Source of the DNA: JAPUDQ01 sp049644865
GTDB taxonomy: Bacteria; Patescibacteriota; Saccharimonadia; Saccharimonadales; Saccharimonadaceae
DNA length: 5,718 bases
Direction: 5' to 3'
NCBI GenBank assembly: GCA_049644865.1
Contig: JBARSV010000032.1
Location: forward strand, 1-5,718
The notes beneath the pieces are model-generated. The model saw only the letters and a list, made by a program, of their open reading frames with translations, was not told where the DNA came from and did no database searches. Below, in pieces: positions 4,620-5,718 of the stretch. The position numbers were made by a program, and so were the translations under genes. Numbering within the stretch: the stretch's first letter is position 1; each line of letters starts with the position of its first letter.

Positions 4620-5718
4620 ATGCGAGGAGAACAGTGGCTGCGGGGTGCTGTATGGGCTGTTTTTTGTGGGGCTATCGTCACCTTTGCCGCTGCGGTGACA
4701 TCTGCTACGCCTGAACCGTCGTTATGGGTACGTGATGGCAATATTACGAAAACAGTTCTTGAAGATCCAGCAATAGATGTTCCCCCAGATCGTGATTCTG
4801 ATTGTGTTAAAAAAACGATTGATGTACTAGATAGGATAAATATCGTTAACTCCAAACCTCAGCCTGTTTACTATCAGGTTACGAATGATTGTTGGCATGT
4901 CGATAGAGGAGGCACGTCATCGGCTAACGGCATGGGATATCTGCAAAGTAATGGGATGGGTTCAATGTTGAGTCTTGCTGACGCAACAGCTGCGTATCGA
5001 TTTGTAGGTGATAAGGTTATACGTTGGGGAGGCGGACCCATGCGCTATTTCTCCACTACGACTATTATTGGTGATCCAATTGGGGCAGCCATACTACCAA
5101 AGAGCTTTAATACTCGATTAACGTTAGGATTTGATGAAAACCATCCTGCAACATGGACTATTTATGACCCAGGTACTGTGCCGGGTACAATGAGTAGTTC
5201 ACCCACTCCTATCAATTCGTATGTTGCGACGATGAATGGTACATGGATGGTCGCAGCGTCTGCGTGGGGATACTTGCGAATCAATCTTGATACTGCCGAG
5301 ATATTGCCCTTTGAAGCAATAACGCTCCCCACTGGTTATGAAAAACCATATTATGGCATGGCAATTTCTGAAAATGGTAGGTATGTTTTCTTGAATAGAT
5401 ATCCAAGGATGTACATATATGATCTGTCAACATGTAACAACAGAGGCGTTAGTGGCCGGCAGCTTGCTACTGGGTGTGGTAAACGTGACATTACAGAGGA
5501 CGTAAGGCTGAGCAATGGGTCACTAAGTATGAATGGCATGAGATTCAACTCGCTCGGTGACACCCTGACGTATTATGCCTATGTCAATAATAGTTGGAAG
5601 CGTTATGGCATTACCGCACCAGGCCAAGCCGAGCACGGTATCGACTATCTGGCACTGGGTGATTCGTATACGTCCGGCGAGGGAGATGGCGACGGCAAGA
5701 CCTACTACTTGCCTGGTA
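4620..5718 (+). CDS. Secreted SGNH/GDSL-type hydrolase with a large N-terminal extracellular domain (3' end outside the window)
   Basis: An uninterrupted frame of 366 codons runs from the ATG at 4620 to the right edge without a stop. Residues 1-29 form a signal peptide: MRGEQWLRG, then a hydrophobic stretch from about 10 to 26, then TSA with likely cleavage after Ala29. Residues ~30-335 are an extracellular region with many aromatic and beta-type stretches. One segment (245-272, GMAISENGRYVFLNR...IYDLSTC) looks like a beta-propeller blade. Cys62, Cys91, Cys272 and Cys286 could form two disulphides. At 343-355 the sequence YLALGDSYTSGEG is block I of SGNH hydrolases, with nucleophile Ser349. 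Blocks II, III and V, including the catalytic Asp/His, lie beyond the window. The likely role is a cell-surface or secreted esterase/acylhydrolase acting on glycans or lipids; the substrate is unknown. Alternative in-frame starts are TTG 4599 and GTG 4602, but the ATG gives the best signal peptide. It is divergent from galE. Confidence 0.82.
   Translation, partial: MRGEQWLRGAVWAVFCGAIVTFAAAVTSATPEPSLWVRDGNITKTVLEDPAIDVPPDRDSDCVKKTIDVLDRINIVNSKPQPVYYQVTNDCWHVDRGGTSSANGMGYLQSNGMGSMLSLADATAAYRFVGDKVIRWGGGPMRYFSTTTIIGDPIGAAILPKSFNTRLTLGFDENHPATWTIYDPGTVPGTMSSSPTPINSYVATMNGTWMVAASAWGYLRINLDTAEILPFEAITLPTGYEKPYYGMAISENGRYVFLNRYPRMYIYDLSTCNNRGVSGRQLATGCGKRDITEDVRLSNGSLSMNGMRFNSLGDTLTYYAYVNNSWKRYGITAPGQAEHGIDYLALGDSYTSGEGDGDGKTYYLPG

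Noticed and set aside
4624..4712. GAGGAGA followed by a GTG at 4634 resembling a ribosome binding site and start
   Set aside because: The GTG frame ends after about 26 codons, whereas the overlapping ATG frame from 4620 is open for 366 codons with a signal peptide and an SGNH motif. The purine run simply encodes the R-G-E residues.
4620..5718. CRISPR array, tRNA, rRNA or integrase-type mobile element anywhere in the window
   Set aside because: No regularly spaced repeats, cloverleaf-type sequence, rRNA-like segments or transposase/integrase motifs were seen on either strand; the last 1.1 kb is one coding frame.

Overview
The window is a compact stretch of bacterial chromosome devoted mainly to nucleotide-sugar supply for surface glycans. 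Standard genetic code fits every gene, including TGA as a stop. Gene content and style suggest a small-genome bacterium of the Patescibacteria/CPR type, most likely a Saccharibacterium, or a lineage with actinobacteria-like sugar enzymes. The hints are interleaved stop codons, start codons directly downstream of -10 boxes, a stand-alone four-helix-bundle gene, actinobacteria-like RmlB/RmlC sequence variants and a secreted SGNH protein. This assignment is an inference from remembered family features, not from a search.

Layout, left to right. Positions 1-326 (+) hold the C-terminal end of a DUF4143-type ATPase, cut by the window edge. On the minus strand follow, in transcription order, rfbB (2422-1409, dTDP-glucose 4,6-dehydratase), a 119-residue four-helix-bundle gene (1363-1004) and rfbC (884-321, dTDP-4-keto-6-deoxyglucose 3,5-epimerase family). 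Divergent from rfbB is manC (2518-3549, +), a monofunctional mannose-1-phosphate guanylyltransferase. It converges on galE (4556-3546, -), a UDP-glucose 4-epimerase. Divergent from galE, an open frame starts at 4620 and runs off the right edge. It encodes a secreted protein with a roughly 300-residue N-terminal region followed by the first catalytic block of an SGNH/GDSL hydrolase.

Together the enzymes would feed GDP-mannose, dTDP-6-deoxyhexose (rhamnose-type) and UDP-galactose pools. No glycosyltransferase, RmlA, RmlD or phosphomannomutase is present, so these pathways must be completed elsewhere. The genes are not one operon: orientation alternates, and each outward-facing gene has its own promoter-like box.

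The most interesting signals are four. First, there is a consistent leaderless promoter-start arrangement at four genes, contrasted with a Shine-Dalgarno at the operon-internal rfbC. Second, the AT-rich four-helix-bundle gene sits between two sugar genes and is flanked by AT-rich direct and inverted repeats, as if inserted. Third, there is the edge-truncated secreted SGNH protein. Fourth, RfbC is of an atypical subtype that appears to lack the RmlD partner. I do not see a clearly new multi-gene system.
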